Of a stretch of 64,000 nucleotides of DNA, positions 1 to 12,000 are shown one piece after another. A program made the position numbers and the translations under genes. The stretch spans positions 62,617,537-62,681,536 of the forward strand of contig OX345636.1 of the NCBI GenBank assembly GCA_947044365.1. The letters run 5' to 3'. Position 1 is the first letter of the stretch. Each line of letters opens with the position of its first letter. This stretch comes from Petrosia ficiformis (taxonomy: Eukaryota; Porifera; Demospongiae; Haplosclerida; Petrosiidae). The notes under the pieces were generated by a model, which was given only the letters and a program-made list of their open reading frames with translations, did no database searches and was not told the DNA's origin.

Positions 1-520
1 CTGTCCAATAAGATTGAGTGGTTGTTGAGAACGCCCATAAAGTCTCTTTTCAGGGATGGCAAGATGTGGCTCTCCCAGGCTCTGATGTGTTATCTTTGAT
101 ATTGCTGTCACTTCTGCTCTCATGTCAAGCTTAAAGGCAGTTTTACGTTAATTTAGAACGATTGAAGCAAACCACGCTTAAGTATCATTAGATAAAACTG
201 TGTCCAGAAATGCTGTTTCCAGGTAGCTCTCATTTACCACCTCGAAACTTTGCTTTGTAAAGCATTGAGAGCTGTAGTGATCAATTTTGTGGCATATATG
301 ACAGGTTACATCTTTTGCAGGACACTTGACACAGGGATGTACACCTTTCCCACAGCGAGTGCATGCTTTTGTCTTGGCTCTAGGGCTTCCATTGCAAACC
401 GGATTGTAGTATCTCCTGCCTTTTCTTGCAATGTACTCCTGGCGGGTTGGACAACTAGAGGCTGCAAAGTTATGGAATTTGTCCCTCTTAGCAGGGTTTC
501 ATTTATTGGCATTCGCCCCA
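1..520 (-). pseudogene. gag zinc-knuckle and protease start, broken
   Basis: Downstream of the insertion the same element resumes in a different frame. It carries a cysteine-rich stretch with CTRCGKGVHPCVKC followed by CHICHKIDHYSSQC, the second being a canonical C-X2-C-X4-H-X4-C knuckle that binds RNA in nucleocapsid proteins. After an in-frame stop near 166 the frame continues into a protease-like segment (KTAFKLDMRAEVTAIS), in which the catalytic DTG is replaced by DMR. It ends at the window edge in a stretch typical of the linker between protease and reverse transcriptase. Confidence 0.7.
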
Positions 521-832
521 CATTGCTAGAGTCTTGCCCCCCTTGGGAATTTGGTTGCCCAAAAATATTTTTAATGTTAATAGTTAGCTAAATACAACTA
601 TTTTGGGTTTAGATTCCAAAAATAGTATCTCAAACAGTTACATCAATGAGGTCTAAAAATGCACCAGAAATGACCTCAGAGAGTCTAACACCAAAAAAAT
701 CCCTGGGGGACCATGCCCCCAAACCCCCGTAGGCAGTTCGTGTGCAGACCACACCAACCCTATACATCGCCCCCCCCCCCCCCCCCCCCCAAAGTTCTCA
801 ACATTCTACTTTTGCCCCCCATGACAATTTTT
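521..832. mobile_element. Unidentified insertion with a 21-base C tract
   Basis: This block separates the two halves of the gag remnant and is not coding. It holds GC-rich tongues (CCATGCCCCCAAACCCCCG) and an uninterrupted C run at 770-790. Similar GGGGG/CCCCC tongues occur in other insertions here, near 9365, 29640 and 44335. Direct repeats ending in CTTGCCCCCC and TTTTGCCCCCC flank it, but no clean target duplication could be fixed. Confidence 0.4.
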
Positions 833-1368
833 CTAAATGAAAGCCTGCTTAGGACCTGTTACTGTTCTTCTATTGCCTCTCTCTTGCAAATTTGTTTGGG
901 CTGTTTCGAGAGCATCAAGTTGTAGGTGTCGGTATAAAACAATGTCTCTTATACTTAATACCAGTCTGTCACGAATCATTTCGGTTTTCATATCACTGTA
1001 GTTGCAACTTTCCGCTAGTTTGTACAGCTCCATGATATACTGTTCTGCTGATTCACCTTCAAGTCGATTTCTCCTATTAAACTTGGTCGTTCAAAAATAA
1101 TGTTCCTCCGAACTTTCAAGAAGGCATCAAGTTCCTCTATGACTGTATCATAGACCTTCCTCTCGACTTCAGTAATATTTGTTGATAATAAGAGTGCTTC
1201 AGCTTTTTCTCCCATACAGTAGAGTAATGTGCTGATTTGTTTAGATGCGTCATCGTTAGCTAGTCCAGATGCTACACGAAACTGTTCGAAGCGTCTCATC
1301 CATCTCGGCCAATCATTTGGATTTCGAAAGTTAAATAATTCTGGAGGTTGTAAATATAACTGGGCCAT
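833..1368 (-). pseudogene. gag N-terminal region, frameshifted
   Basis: The open frame starts at 1368 with MAQLYLQPPELFNFRNPNDW, a typical gag N-terminus in which a PEL.NF....DWP.W..RFEQF pattern is visible. About 100 residues later a frameshift near 1033 moves the reading frame; the continuation contains TEMIRDRLVLSIRD, matching the capsid helix motif with the IRDRLV signature of Ty3/gypsy gag. Reading stops at about 833, where an unrelated GC-rich insertion begins. The product would package element RNA; this copy cannot be made whole. Confidence 0.7.
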
Positions 1369-1386
1369 AGTACACCCCTGCGACCA

Positions 1387-1635
1387 TGTGTTATTATTGA
1401 CTTAACTCTCAAACGATTTCTTCTAAAACAAAATCATTTTGTATTTATACTTACTGGTAGCTAAATATAGAATGTACTAAATATAGAATAGCCATCTATC
1501 TTACATACATTATAAGGACTACAATAATTGGACAGAAGTACAAGATACTACAACAATTACAACAATATGTTAAATACTACAATAATATTTTATACAAAAC
1601 AATCATTACTAATTATTGTGAGTCATATTCCACAC
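1387..1635 (-). repeat. Possible LTR of the left-edge gypsy element
   Basis: On the plus strand the segment begins TGTTATTATTG directly after the putative primer-binding site and has no coding content. A possible far end lies near 1635 (TCATATTCCACA). Only one LTR is in the window, so neither boundary can be confirmed. Confidence 0.25.
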
Positions 1636-1650
1636 AGGATATTTTATGAT

Positions 1651-2764
1651 TTGGAGATGTCAACTTATGTTGAATATAATTAGCTGATACTATATGATGC
1701 AAGTGGTATAATAGATAAGAGTTAAGATAATGACACTACAATGCTGTTGACACAAGTGGCTTTTTTATGCTGTTAATACAACTGGCTTTTAATATCCTGA
1801 ACTAAACTGTGCTAAATGTGGTGCTAGTTTTTTTCTGAATGATATAGAACATCATTATAAGTATAATTAAATAATAATTATATAATAGTTTGTATTGTGT
1901 GTATGATATAATTATCATGCAGTAACAGTAATACTATTATATTCAAACAACAAAGGGATATGCATGTATGTTTAACCCTTTACTGGCAAATGACGTCTAC
2001 ACACGACATGAGTACTAATAGTCGTATTTTTGAATTGCTTCGGTATTTTTCAACCAATGTTTTACAAAAGACAGTGCACTACATGTTCTTTAAGCAGTGC
2101 AAAACTTGAACCTATACGAGTAACAAATCCAAAGTTATAAGCGATCGAATTGCCAAAGACGCTAAGTGCGGGTGTTGGCACTGACCACTGCACTTTCAAA
2201 CACACTTTGGAGATGTCAACTTATGTTGAATATAATTAGCTTATACTATATGATGCAAGTGGTATAATAGATAAGAGTTAAGAAAAGTACACAACAATGA
2301 TGTTGACACAAATCCTGAACTAAACTGTGCTAAATGTGGTGCTAGTTTTTTTCTGAATGATATAGAACATCATTATAAGTACAATTAAATAATAATTATA
2401 TAATAGTTTGTATTGTGTGTATGATATAATTATCATGCAGTAACAGTAATACTATTATATTCAAACAACAAAGGGATATGAATGTATATTTAACCCTTTA
2501 GCGGCGGATGACGTCTACACACGTCATAAACATTAAACCGTTAAAAGCGAATGACGTCTACAGACGTCATGAGTACTAATGGTCGTATTTTTGAATTGCT
2601 TCGGTATTTTTCAACCAATGTTTTACAAAAGACAGTGCACTACATTTTCTTTAAGGAGTCCAAAACTTGAACCTATACGAGTAACAAATCCAAAGTTATA
2701 AGCGATCGAATTGCCAAAGACGCTAAGTGCGGGTGTTGGCACTGACAACTGCACTTTCAAACAC
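1651..2764. repeat. Tandem duplication, two units of about 556 bp
   Basis: TTGGAGATGTCAACTTATGT occurs at 1651 and again at 2207, and the two following stretches are nearly identical to the ends at 2206 and 2764. Copy 1 has an extra 40 bases (about 1760-1800) and copy 2 an extra segment (about 2522-2565). Each unit includes flanking DNA plus the left end of a piggyBac-like element (TTAACCCTTTA at 1972 and 2490), so the duplication happened after that element inserted. Confidence 0.9.
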
Positions 2765-3162
2765 TCGTCTTGCTACTTTCTTCCATCTAACGAAGCATGT
2801 ACATGTATTTGGTATCTACGACTTTGTTAGAAGCTTCTCTGTCTAAGTACGTAAGTCATAAGTCTGAAAATGTGGAAGTTATACAGGTTAGTAAGGGTGT
2901 GGGAGTTGCCCTTCGACTACTAAATATTCAAGCACTCGCCTTGCTACCTTCTTGCTAATAGCAAAGCATAAATTTTACATCTATAGCTTTCTCAACAAAC
3001 TCCTCTTTCCAGCAAAGTAAGTTAGAAACTCTAGTTTCATAAAACGGGAGAGTTATAGTGGCGAAAATCATTAGTTACTAAACGCTCCACCCACACATTT
3101 TCCTAGATAATTAATTTCGGAATATATGAAAAACGTCCAGTTTAATTATCGCCTGTAAAGGG
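2494..3162. mobile_element. piggyBac-like non-autonomous element
   Basis: Both edges sit on the four-base target TTAA (2490-2493 and 3163-3166). The left end reads CCCTTTAGCGGCGGATGACG and the right end is TATCGCCTGTAAAGGG; TTAA targets with ends starting CCC are diagnostic of the piggyBac superfamily. Near the left end is an almost perfect palindrome of GACGTC motifs (ATGACGTCTACAGACGTCAT, about 2551-2570). There is no transposase frame. A duplicated copy of the left end lies at 1976. Confidence 0.75.
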
Positions 3163-3775
3163 TTAATGTACGATAATTAACTTCATTTCAGATGACACAA
3201 CTAGTTCATACTATATATCAATTGTAAAATAAACTACTCAGTGTTTTCCCTAGAAAAAAGTCCAAGCGCACATAAAACCACACCCCTAATTAATTACATA
3301 ACCACACTCTTTACCACACCTTACTTCGCTAACTTCAGTACATTCCTTATCTAACAGCCCACTAAATCTAATGTATTAACATGCAAATTTGCAATCTACA
3401 TGTAAATCTGTGGGTTGAATATCAGTTTAATAAATACCTCCGTTCAGCTCTATAACTCTCTTTTTATAAGACTCAACATTTTCATTTACAAAATGTAGCT
3501 TGCTGGAAAGAAGAATTATTAAGAAAACCATTGATGTAAACCTTATGCTTTGCTATCAGCAGGAAGACAGCAAGGCGAATGTTTGAAGGGCAACGCCCAC
3601 ATTTTTACACACCTGTATAAATTTCAAATTTTAAACAGTACAGACTTTTAACTAACGTAGTTAGACAGAAGACTTACTAAGAAAGCCAAAGATACCAAAA
3701 ACATTCTTCGTTAGTTGCAGGAAAGAACCAAGGCGAGTGTTTGAAAGTACAGTAGTCAGTGAAAACACATGCTTA
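2730..3775. repeat. Inverted homologous segments shared by two elements
   Basis: The stretch at about 2730-3040 matches the reverse complement of about 3440-3775 over several hundred bases with scattered differences. Shared marks include CAAACACTCG.CTTG, a GCAAAGCATAA motif and TTCTTTCCAGCAA. One partner lies in the piggyBac-like element and the other in the hAT-like element. Confidence 0.75.
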
Positions 3776-3883
3776 CATGGAGCAAAAATTAATTAATTGA
3801 AGGCGTGTTGACACCACACACACTTCCAGTTAGTATTTTAAGCGCGCAGAGAACGCGCTAAACACGCTTTGGGGAAAACACTG
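3239..3883. mobile_element. hAT-like non-autonomous element with perfect 8-bp TSD
   Basis: The ends CAGTGTTTTCCC and GGGGAAAACACTG are inverted, and both flanks carry AAACTACT (3231-3238 and 3884-3891). An 8-bp target duplication with CAGTG-type ends fits the hAT superfamily. It encodes no protein. Its interior (about 3440-3775) is an inverted relative of 2730-3040 inside the neighbouring piggyBac-like element. Confidence 0.85.
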
Positions 3884-4012
3884 AAACTACTTGAACATAA
3901 TTATATTGTGACATTAAATTTATAGTAATTAAAGTTTCAAGTACATTAATGTCACCAATAATCAATGAATATAGTTATCAGTATAAATCACATGACCAGT
4001 ATATATTATTAC

Positions 4013-4057
4013 CTTTTGCTGTTTGACTTGGTTTCATCAATTTCTCAACAGCATCAC
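4013..4057 (-). CDS. Ankyrin gene small downstream exon
   Basis: A 45-base exon with acceptor ATTTTAG and donor GTAATA encodes GDAVEKLMKPSQTAK when joined to the preceding exon. It leaves phase 1, so at least one more exon must follow below 4013; none could be identified among the mobile elements there. Confidence 0.5.
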
Positions 4058-7000
4058 CTAAAATTACAAAATTATCATAAATAATGTTACTATGTTATGA
4101 AATATTTTAGTCAATAATTATCATGATAAACAAACGAGCCTTAAAAGAGATATGTGAGGTGCTATTGACTGTATTGGATGGAAGTCAGTTCCAATCAATG
4201 AAAAATGAGAAAAGGTGAGCGTTTATCTTTGTGAGAAGTCAATATAAACTTTTAAAGCCATTTTCATGGGCTTGTGCCTGACATCACTTACAGGCATTTA
4301 GAGTGCTTCGTAATGCTAGGAACAATCTCTGCACAACGTAGGAGTGAAATGTCACATATATGTGACATCAGTCTTCTGCGGGTTAAGAGCTAAAGCTCAA
4401 ATAATTTAGCAAAGTTTTGATCCATAGATTGTATGGCAATGCTAACTAGACTACTACCACACTAAATAAATTTAAAAAAAAGAATATAATGAGATCATTC
4501 ACACATACAGTGATCCAGCTTAATATTAGCATGTGTGATATGACATTGACAGGCAAATGATCACACCCACTATAAATAATTACTTTGGTACATATATTTG
4601 GTAGTCCTTTTTATGTAATATAAGTCATGACTATACACAATACATGATTATGAAATAACTAATCATAATATAAAATATTTTACCTCGTACTACTGAAGGC
4701 TTGACTTTCATATGTTCTTGTTGACTGGACTAAAAGAAATATTGCTATTATTAATAAAATAATAAATCTTTTATATTATTACTAGTATGAGTATTATTAT
4801 TATTGGATATGATAGTTACATATAATATTACAAGTTTAAAGTTGGATTATCTGGTGAAAGCTATAATTAATTTTTACAAAGAAGCTGATAATATTCATTT
4901 TCAAAGTAGGAAAGATATAATTAAATTATGTCTCAGTTACTAATAAGAAATAGCTTCTACTAAATAGTTCCTCTTGAAATGTAAAATTATAATAATAAAT
5001 ATTTTCCATAAAAAGTCTTTTCATAAATAAAATATAATTATACTGATAATGGAAGATATCATAATAATAATTATTATGAATATACTTTCACATTTTACAA
5101 CTGGAGTTAGTGTAATACACAACATTTCAAACCTTAATTAATGATTTGAAAGCTAATATAATATATAAACCACAATACATATCAATAAATTATGTTGTAA
5201 CTAGTGATAAACAATGGGACTATGAGCCTAACTAGTTTAATACATTCAAATTCAATATATTAACTGATAATGTGGATGTAAAGAACAAGTCATTGTTCAA
5301 TTACAATATTAAAATAACATACCATAGCTGTCTGTAAAATATGAATACAAGTTGGACTATTTCCCATCTTTGCTTTATCAATAGGAGTATCTCCATTCTG
5401 TAAAACAATAATATTTAGTAAAGGAGTGTTTAACATGTCTATTTTTAAACACTATAATATTATAATTATGATAATACTAGAAGTGGAAGTAACAAAAGCT
5501 TGATTCATGATTCTGGTTCAAATGATACAAATAATAATTGGAATTCATAGGAAGATATTTCAAAATTATTAGGAATAAAGTTGTGAACAAGTGGTACAAG
5601 TTTGAAACATGTTTTCAAGTAGAGGTTTTAACATAAACCCAATATAATTTGTGTCAGTATTGTAAGAAATATAATCAGTTGTAATCCTCTCTATATATCA
5701 AGTGATGAGGTAGGTATTTGTTATTATCATTCACCATATTAATTACAAATTGCTGAGTTAAAGTGTAATTTACATGAATGGTGTCAAACTAATATTTGTA
5801 AGTAATATATTATATTATATTTCAGTTAGTTTACACATCATAACACATGATGTACTTGATATACTAATCAGAAACAGAATTGAACTATTTGGTCTTACTA
5901 TAATTATAATTATCATAATGGATATAAATTAGGACATGATTATTACAAGTAAAGAAACACTTCATTAATTATAAGAATTTTATCATTTGATTACTAACAT
6001 TATTTTTGATATAAAGGTTTGCTCCACTTTCAATGAGAACATTTAATACATCCTCATGTATAAAGAAGGCAGCCAAATGTATTGGTGTGTCTCCATACTA
6101 TGATAAAGAGATATAATATAATATGAATATGTAATCATGTTCAGTGTAACTATAATAATTACACAAAGATTAAAAACCACATATTAAACTGGTAAAATGA
6201 AATGCATAGCTTATACATTTAGATATACTTCTGGTAAGCTAACATATGTATGGAAATCATGAAAATTAAATAATACAGTAGATTTGTGTCTACTACTATG
6301 TTGTAGTCTCTACTTGTGTGTGTTATAGTTGTAAACAGTATACAGTATTACATTGTGTATTAATACTTGTTTCAAAAGACATACATTGTCACAAATTACA
6401 CAAAAACATTATCAAGTTATTCACAATGGATAAATAATATATTGTTGACTACATGAAGCATTGAGCTATACAATATGATATACATGAAGTATCCATTCAA
6501 CTGATCATTAATTGTATTTCTTTTAGAATACCTAAAATTGACTATTGCATACTAGTGGACTCTACAAATAGGCATTTGTTCACCAAACAATAGTATCATG
6601 TTTTTCTAATTATCACCAACCCTTAGTGTGTGTGTGTGTGTGTGTGTAGGTGTGTATTTACGTGTTGGGTGGAATGCCCAAACTCATAAATGAATCGGAA
6701 TAATGCCTCTGATCCTGGACGATGGATCTGCTCTAAGAGTCTACTGACCCGGGTATTGCTTTCCTCAAATTCAACCACCAAGAATTTTATTGGCCAAAGT
6801 ACTAAGCTAAAAAAATATAAACAGGCATAATAGGTCTCTCCTCAGCTCTAGTTTTTTTGTTTTCTATTTCCATGTTATTATCCAACTTATCCCGATGGCC
6901 TGTGGTTATTATTATTATAACATAATTAGTGTTATTATACATATGATTTGAAACAAGATTGAAAGAATTAAAGACATACACACAGTACACATATGTCGGC

Positions 7001-7103
7001 ATCTTCTGATTAGTATAGGCTTTCTAACTATTTAAATCCGGTCATCAGGGGAGCTCCACAATACGATGATCACATTAAAAGGCTATTACTATTACAGATG
7101 CTG

Positions 7104-7137
<34 letters not shown>

Positions 7138-8821
7138 AGAAAAAATGAGACAGCTAGTGTTTACCAGATCCTCAGGCCGTACATCTGAATGAACAGGCGG
7201 CCCTACGGGAACTGACTTCCAACTGAATGACAGACCTCTCTCTGTCAGGAGGTAACTTCTCCTCTGAAGCTTTAGTGGTACAAGTATCTGACATTTACTC
7301 CACCTCATTCATATCTTATCAAGCTGAAGTGCTAAGCTTAAAAATCTAGACAGGCATAATAGGTCTCTCTTCAGCTCTAGTGCTTTTGTTTTTTATTTCC
7401 ATGTTTTATTTGATGGTCTGTGGTTATTCTTTTAGTATATGGGCCTACAGAGTCTGTATAATTTTGTGATTATAGTAGATTATGGTATATATTTAGCAAT
7501 TAGTTACTTCACAAAAAGCAGTGTAATAAATAGTATTTAACAATCTTAACTTTTAACACATTCACATATGCTTTGATACTTTGGTGTTACTAGAGTCTTG
7601 ACAGGGATAGTCTGGCCTTGGGAACCAGAAATGGGGGTTAAAGACATCTTCGGTGGGATCCCAACCCTCCCCTCTCTATGCATATCTGGAAATGCTTATA
7701 GAGTCCTGTTCACCAATGCACCAGTAAATACATGTAATAATAACTCACTTACAAAACTATGAAGTTAAATAATGGCCCATTCCTACTGGATTACAAAAGA
7801 TCCTACTCCCTTGACAACTTTACCTACCATGTGCTTATACACATGTGCTCTCCTAATTAATCTTAGGTGGGCGTTTTAATTAATAATTAAAATTATTACA
7901 AGGCTATTACTATTACAGATGCTGTTGTGTGCGCGCGTGTGTGTGTTTAGAAAAAATAGAGACAGCTGGTGTTTACCAGATCCTCAGGCCGTTCATCTGA
8001 ACGAACAGGCGGCCCTACGGGGACTGACTTCCAACTGAATGACAGACCTCTCTCTGATCAGGAGGTAACTTCTCCTCTGAAGCTTCAGTGGTACGAGTAT
8101 CCGACACTTACTCCACTTCGTTAGTATAAGCTAAAATATTGGTTTTAGAGACGTGCTATACATTTACGTAGCTGTACAGTTTTATACTTCGATTTTTAAT
8201 TCTGGTCATCAGGGGAGTTCCCAATCCGGTCATTACTAGGTCAACAGGTTTCGGTTCCTTTAATCTCCCAACCTGTTGTTAGCTACGGAAAGGGCGGAAC
8301 CACTCCCAAGCAGGAGTCCAGAGCGTTGGAACACGTGTCAATGTATAGGGTAATGTTTATTTCTACCACGTGTTATTATTTTATTTTATTTTATTTTTTG
8401 TTTTATTTATATTGAACATTCATACATAGGTCTGGGGTATATTAACAGGTCTCTTACTGTATTTGAATAGGTCCAGCAATACATTATAGATATATACCAA
8501 ATATACATTATAGATAATTTTAAACAATTTGTATTTAACAATATTTAGCAATATATTATTAGGATGCAAGTAGATACACATACCTGACAAATCTTCTAGA
8601 CAGATACCATGTGAATTTGTGACTTTGTAACATGTGACAAGTTATAAGTTCAGCATGTGACATTAAAGGCTAGGCATGTGGTTTAACAGTCTAATTTGGG
8701 AATTCAACTTAAGTGTTTATTATTCATGCCATATTGTTAATTATATATACTTTAAAGTGTGTGTCATATAATTAAGGCCACATCATAATATATAATTTAA
8801 AATATTTTTTATAGTAGTTTT

Positions 8822-8856
<35 letters not shown>

Positions 8857-8941
8857 TTATAGTAGTTTTTTATTTATTTATTTATTTATTATGGTAGTTT
8901 TTATTTATTTATTTAGTTACAGCTTTTTTAGAGAGAAAGAG

Positions 8942-9013
<72 letters not shown>

Positions 9014-12000
9014 TGTGTGCGTGTGTGTGTGTGTGTGTGTCTGTATGTCTGTGTATGTATGCGTGTATGTGTGTTTGTGAGTGTGCATGAGTGGGTGAGT
9101 GTGTGTGTGAGTGGGTAAGTGGGTGTAAAGATGTGTTTGAATGCATATGTTTAGGTATTATGGGAAGGAGAAAAAATGGAAACGGTGGAAACAACGGAAA
9201 TGGCAATCCTGACAAACTGGGGGGTATGGGGGGGGCGGAGAGCCATCCCAGTTTAGGCCCTGGGATTGTTAGGGTTATCATCCATGCTGTTTGAGTCTAT
9301 ATTCGCCTCTCCCGACTCAAACAACATGGATGATAACCCTAACAATCACAGGGCCTAAACTGGGGGGGGGGGCGCCCCCCCCCCAGACCCCCACATTTTT
9401 TGTTAAACATCCATGACTTTCTATCATTGACTTTATAAACATCAAGAACTTTGCTAAATATGAATTTGTTCATCACATTCTGCCATTTCTGCCATTTCCA
9501 CTTTTTCTCCTTCCCCTAGGTATTGTATTATAAAGTATAGAAAAGTATAATAGTGATGATCATATCAAAAGTGAATAATAACAGCTGATATTAATTAGTA
9601 GAGGATGTAACTGACTAGTTCAGTCTTATATTGTTCATAAATTTTTACAAGAGAATTATATTATATTTAATCTATGATTATATAGTGTATATTATACAGG
9701 TTATATAATTATGAAGATATGATTTATTGTTCAGAATCATAAGACAATAATTGAAGTTCAATAGCTCAAAATTGATTGCATTCCATAGACACAATATTAC
9801 ATAGAAACAAATGAAAACTAAATCACAACTAAGAATTGAACCCAGGATATTATAATACCCAATCAGGTACTATTACTATCTGAGAGTAATTCATTTCTTA
9901 TTTAGTTATAAATACTTTATCTCAAAAACTACTGTTAGTAAAAATACATAATTTTATATATATACAATTTATAAACAAATATTCTTAGATAGAAAGGCAA
10001 CATGACACAAAGCAATTCATTTAATAGGTTATGTTATCAAAATAAGCAAATGACTTCAAACATTTCATAAAAGAATGTAGAGAATACTAGAATGTGTGGA
10101 TAATAATCATTAATAATATCTTCTATGATTTATGATTATTTGATAATCAGTATAAAATACAATACAATAATAGAAAGCTCATATTCATTACATTCCAGCA
10201 GTACATGTGTGTAATTATACACATTCATATATACACTCAACATGACATGTACAATCAATACACACAATATTATAACACCTTGTTATATACACTAACTATA
10301 ATAATACAACTTTACAAGTAGAAGAACAATAGTTACATAATCATGATAGTACATGTATTATTAATAATGGTAAGTCATTATACATATTATAATGAAGTTA
10401 TATTGATTATTATATAAGTACATATGACTTGTATGTATAATGAAACATGTAATTATCAATATGACTGACTATATATAGTATACCATAATTATAAAAGAGA
10501 ATACAAGCAATCATTTATTTGTAGTCATTATATTCAGTTGATTATATAATCCTTGTATCAATAAACATGATTCTTACTTGATTACACACTATAAAAAATC
10601 TAAAGTAGGATATTACAATATTTATGATATGGAGGGACGAGAGAATTATAAACAAAGGAAAACTGGAATCTAACTAGAGATTGAACCAAGAATATTACCT
10701 ATTGAATTTCCTTTGTTTATAGTTCCTCATACCTCCATATCATAATAAGATAGTGTACAGTTCTTATACAATCAAACTAGTGTGTAATTACAATATCTGC
10801 TTGTTAAATACACATTGTTTGATCATAATTATTTAGAACACTATTTCAAATTTAATTATTGTTATCCATTGTTATGTATAGTAATTAATAGTATTATCTA
10901 GTCATACATACATATATTAACTATTGAAATACGAGCGCCATCGGGACGGGACCCTCACCTACATGGCAAAGTAATACAAAGCACTACAATTTTTGTTCAA
11001 AATATAATAAAGTTTGTGTATGAAACAAACAATACTTTTGTTACATGGAATAGATATATAAATTTGAAAAACATTTATGGGCATTAATTAAAACTGTTAT
11101 AACCTTATATCTTAAAAGACAAAATAAGGATATCAATGAAATGTATAATTTGTATATAATTATATCTTACATCTAATTCTCAATCAATGAAGAAGTTCTC
11201 AAGTCTACCTCTAAAGTCTCCGTGTGAAAACGTATTGACTATTGAATCGCCTCTACCACGTGTTTAGTACATGACGCATGCACATACCTGTAGGTGGAGC
11301 TAGGTAGCTTTCTATCTTGCATCAATGGTGGTGTAGTAGCAACCATTACCTCGATTGTTTTTGGTTTGAAGTGTTTCTTGGCTAGCGACAGGCCATGAAA
11401 CAGGATCACTTGTGTTTTGTGTGTCCATATTTACTCTCGTTATCACCCTCGTTTCATCTTAAAGTTGTGAAACGGTAACTGTGAGTTATAAAAATTGTCA
11501 TAACTTTAGAACCAAAAGGTTTTAGAAGAATTCCTATGTTAGTTTTTTTTCCTTGTATAATTTCAAGTCGACCAGTACCCCATTTGAATTGTCAATGTTT
11601 TTATTTTTCCAGAAAAAGTGCTAACAGACACACAGACACACAGACAAAACGATTACCGTACCCTTCCACCTACGCTACGCGGCAAGGGTAATAATGTGAT
11701 TTGATGCCTTGGGGTCATGAACCATTCAACATGGATAGTTTTGTGTTAGGAAACATAATTGGGTTTTCTATAGAGAATATCATTATTATAGTATGTGTGA
11801 GATACAATAGTAAAGGCCTTTGCTCTACATGTAATGATTTGGAAGTATATAATTATTATAATTATGATGCTTAGTAAACAAGACACTGTAAGTATTTCCA
11901 GATATGGATAAAAATGGCAGATTTAGGAAAACACCAAATATATCTGTAACTTACTATCTACATATACACATGTGGCCTTATACAATGAAGTGATCATTTG

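Larger units (their letters stand above)
1..1386 (-). mobile_element. Decayed Ty3/gypsy-type LTR retrotransposon, gag to protease (partial)
   Basis: Minus-strand coding remnants appear in retrotransposon order: a gag N-terminus (1368 to about 833), a CCHC nucleocapsid zinc knuckle, and the start of an aspartic protease running off the left edge. The protease motif that should read DTGA is degenerate (LDMRAEVTAIS, near 90-125). A sequence matching a primer-binding site (starts TGG, followed by TCGCAGGGG on the minus strand, at 1386 downward) abuts a possible LTR end at 1387. Frameshifts and stops show it is dead. The lineage resembles the K02A2.6-like gypsy elements common in aquatic invertebrates; that assignment is inference. 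Reverse transcriptase and the other LTR would lie left of the window. Confidence 0.75.

Noticed and set aside
250..591. 113-codon plus-strand frame
   Set aside because: It is antisense to the retrotransposon zinc-knuckle region, which has recognisable motifs on the minus strand.
713..925. Frame with a run of prolines
   Set aside because: It is created by the 21-base C tract in an insertion.
8891..9294. Long frames rich in Cys/Val or His/Thr over the TG tract
   Set aside because: They are translations of a dinucleotide repeat and of the adjacent foldback element.
9745..10742. B-box-like GGTTCAA strings as tRNA genes
   Set aside because: No acceptor stem or cloverleaf could be folded; at best tRNA-derived repeat remnants.
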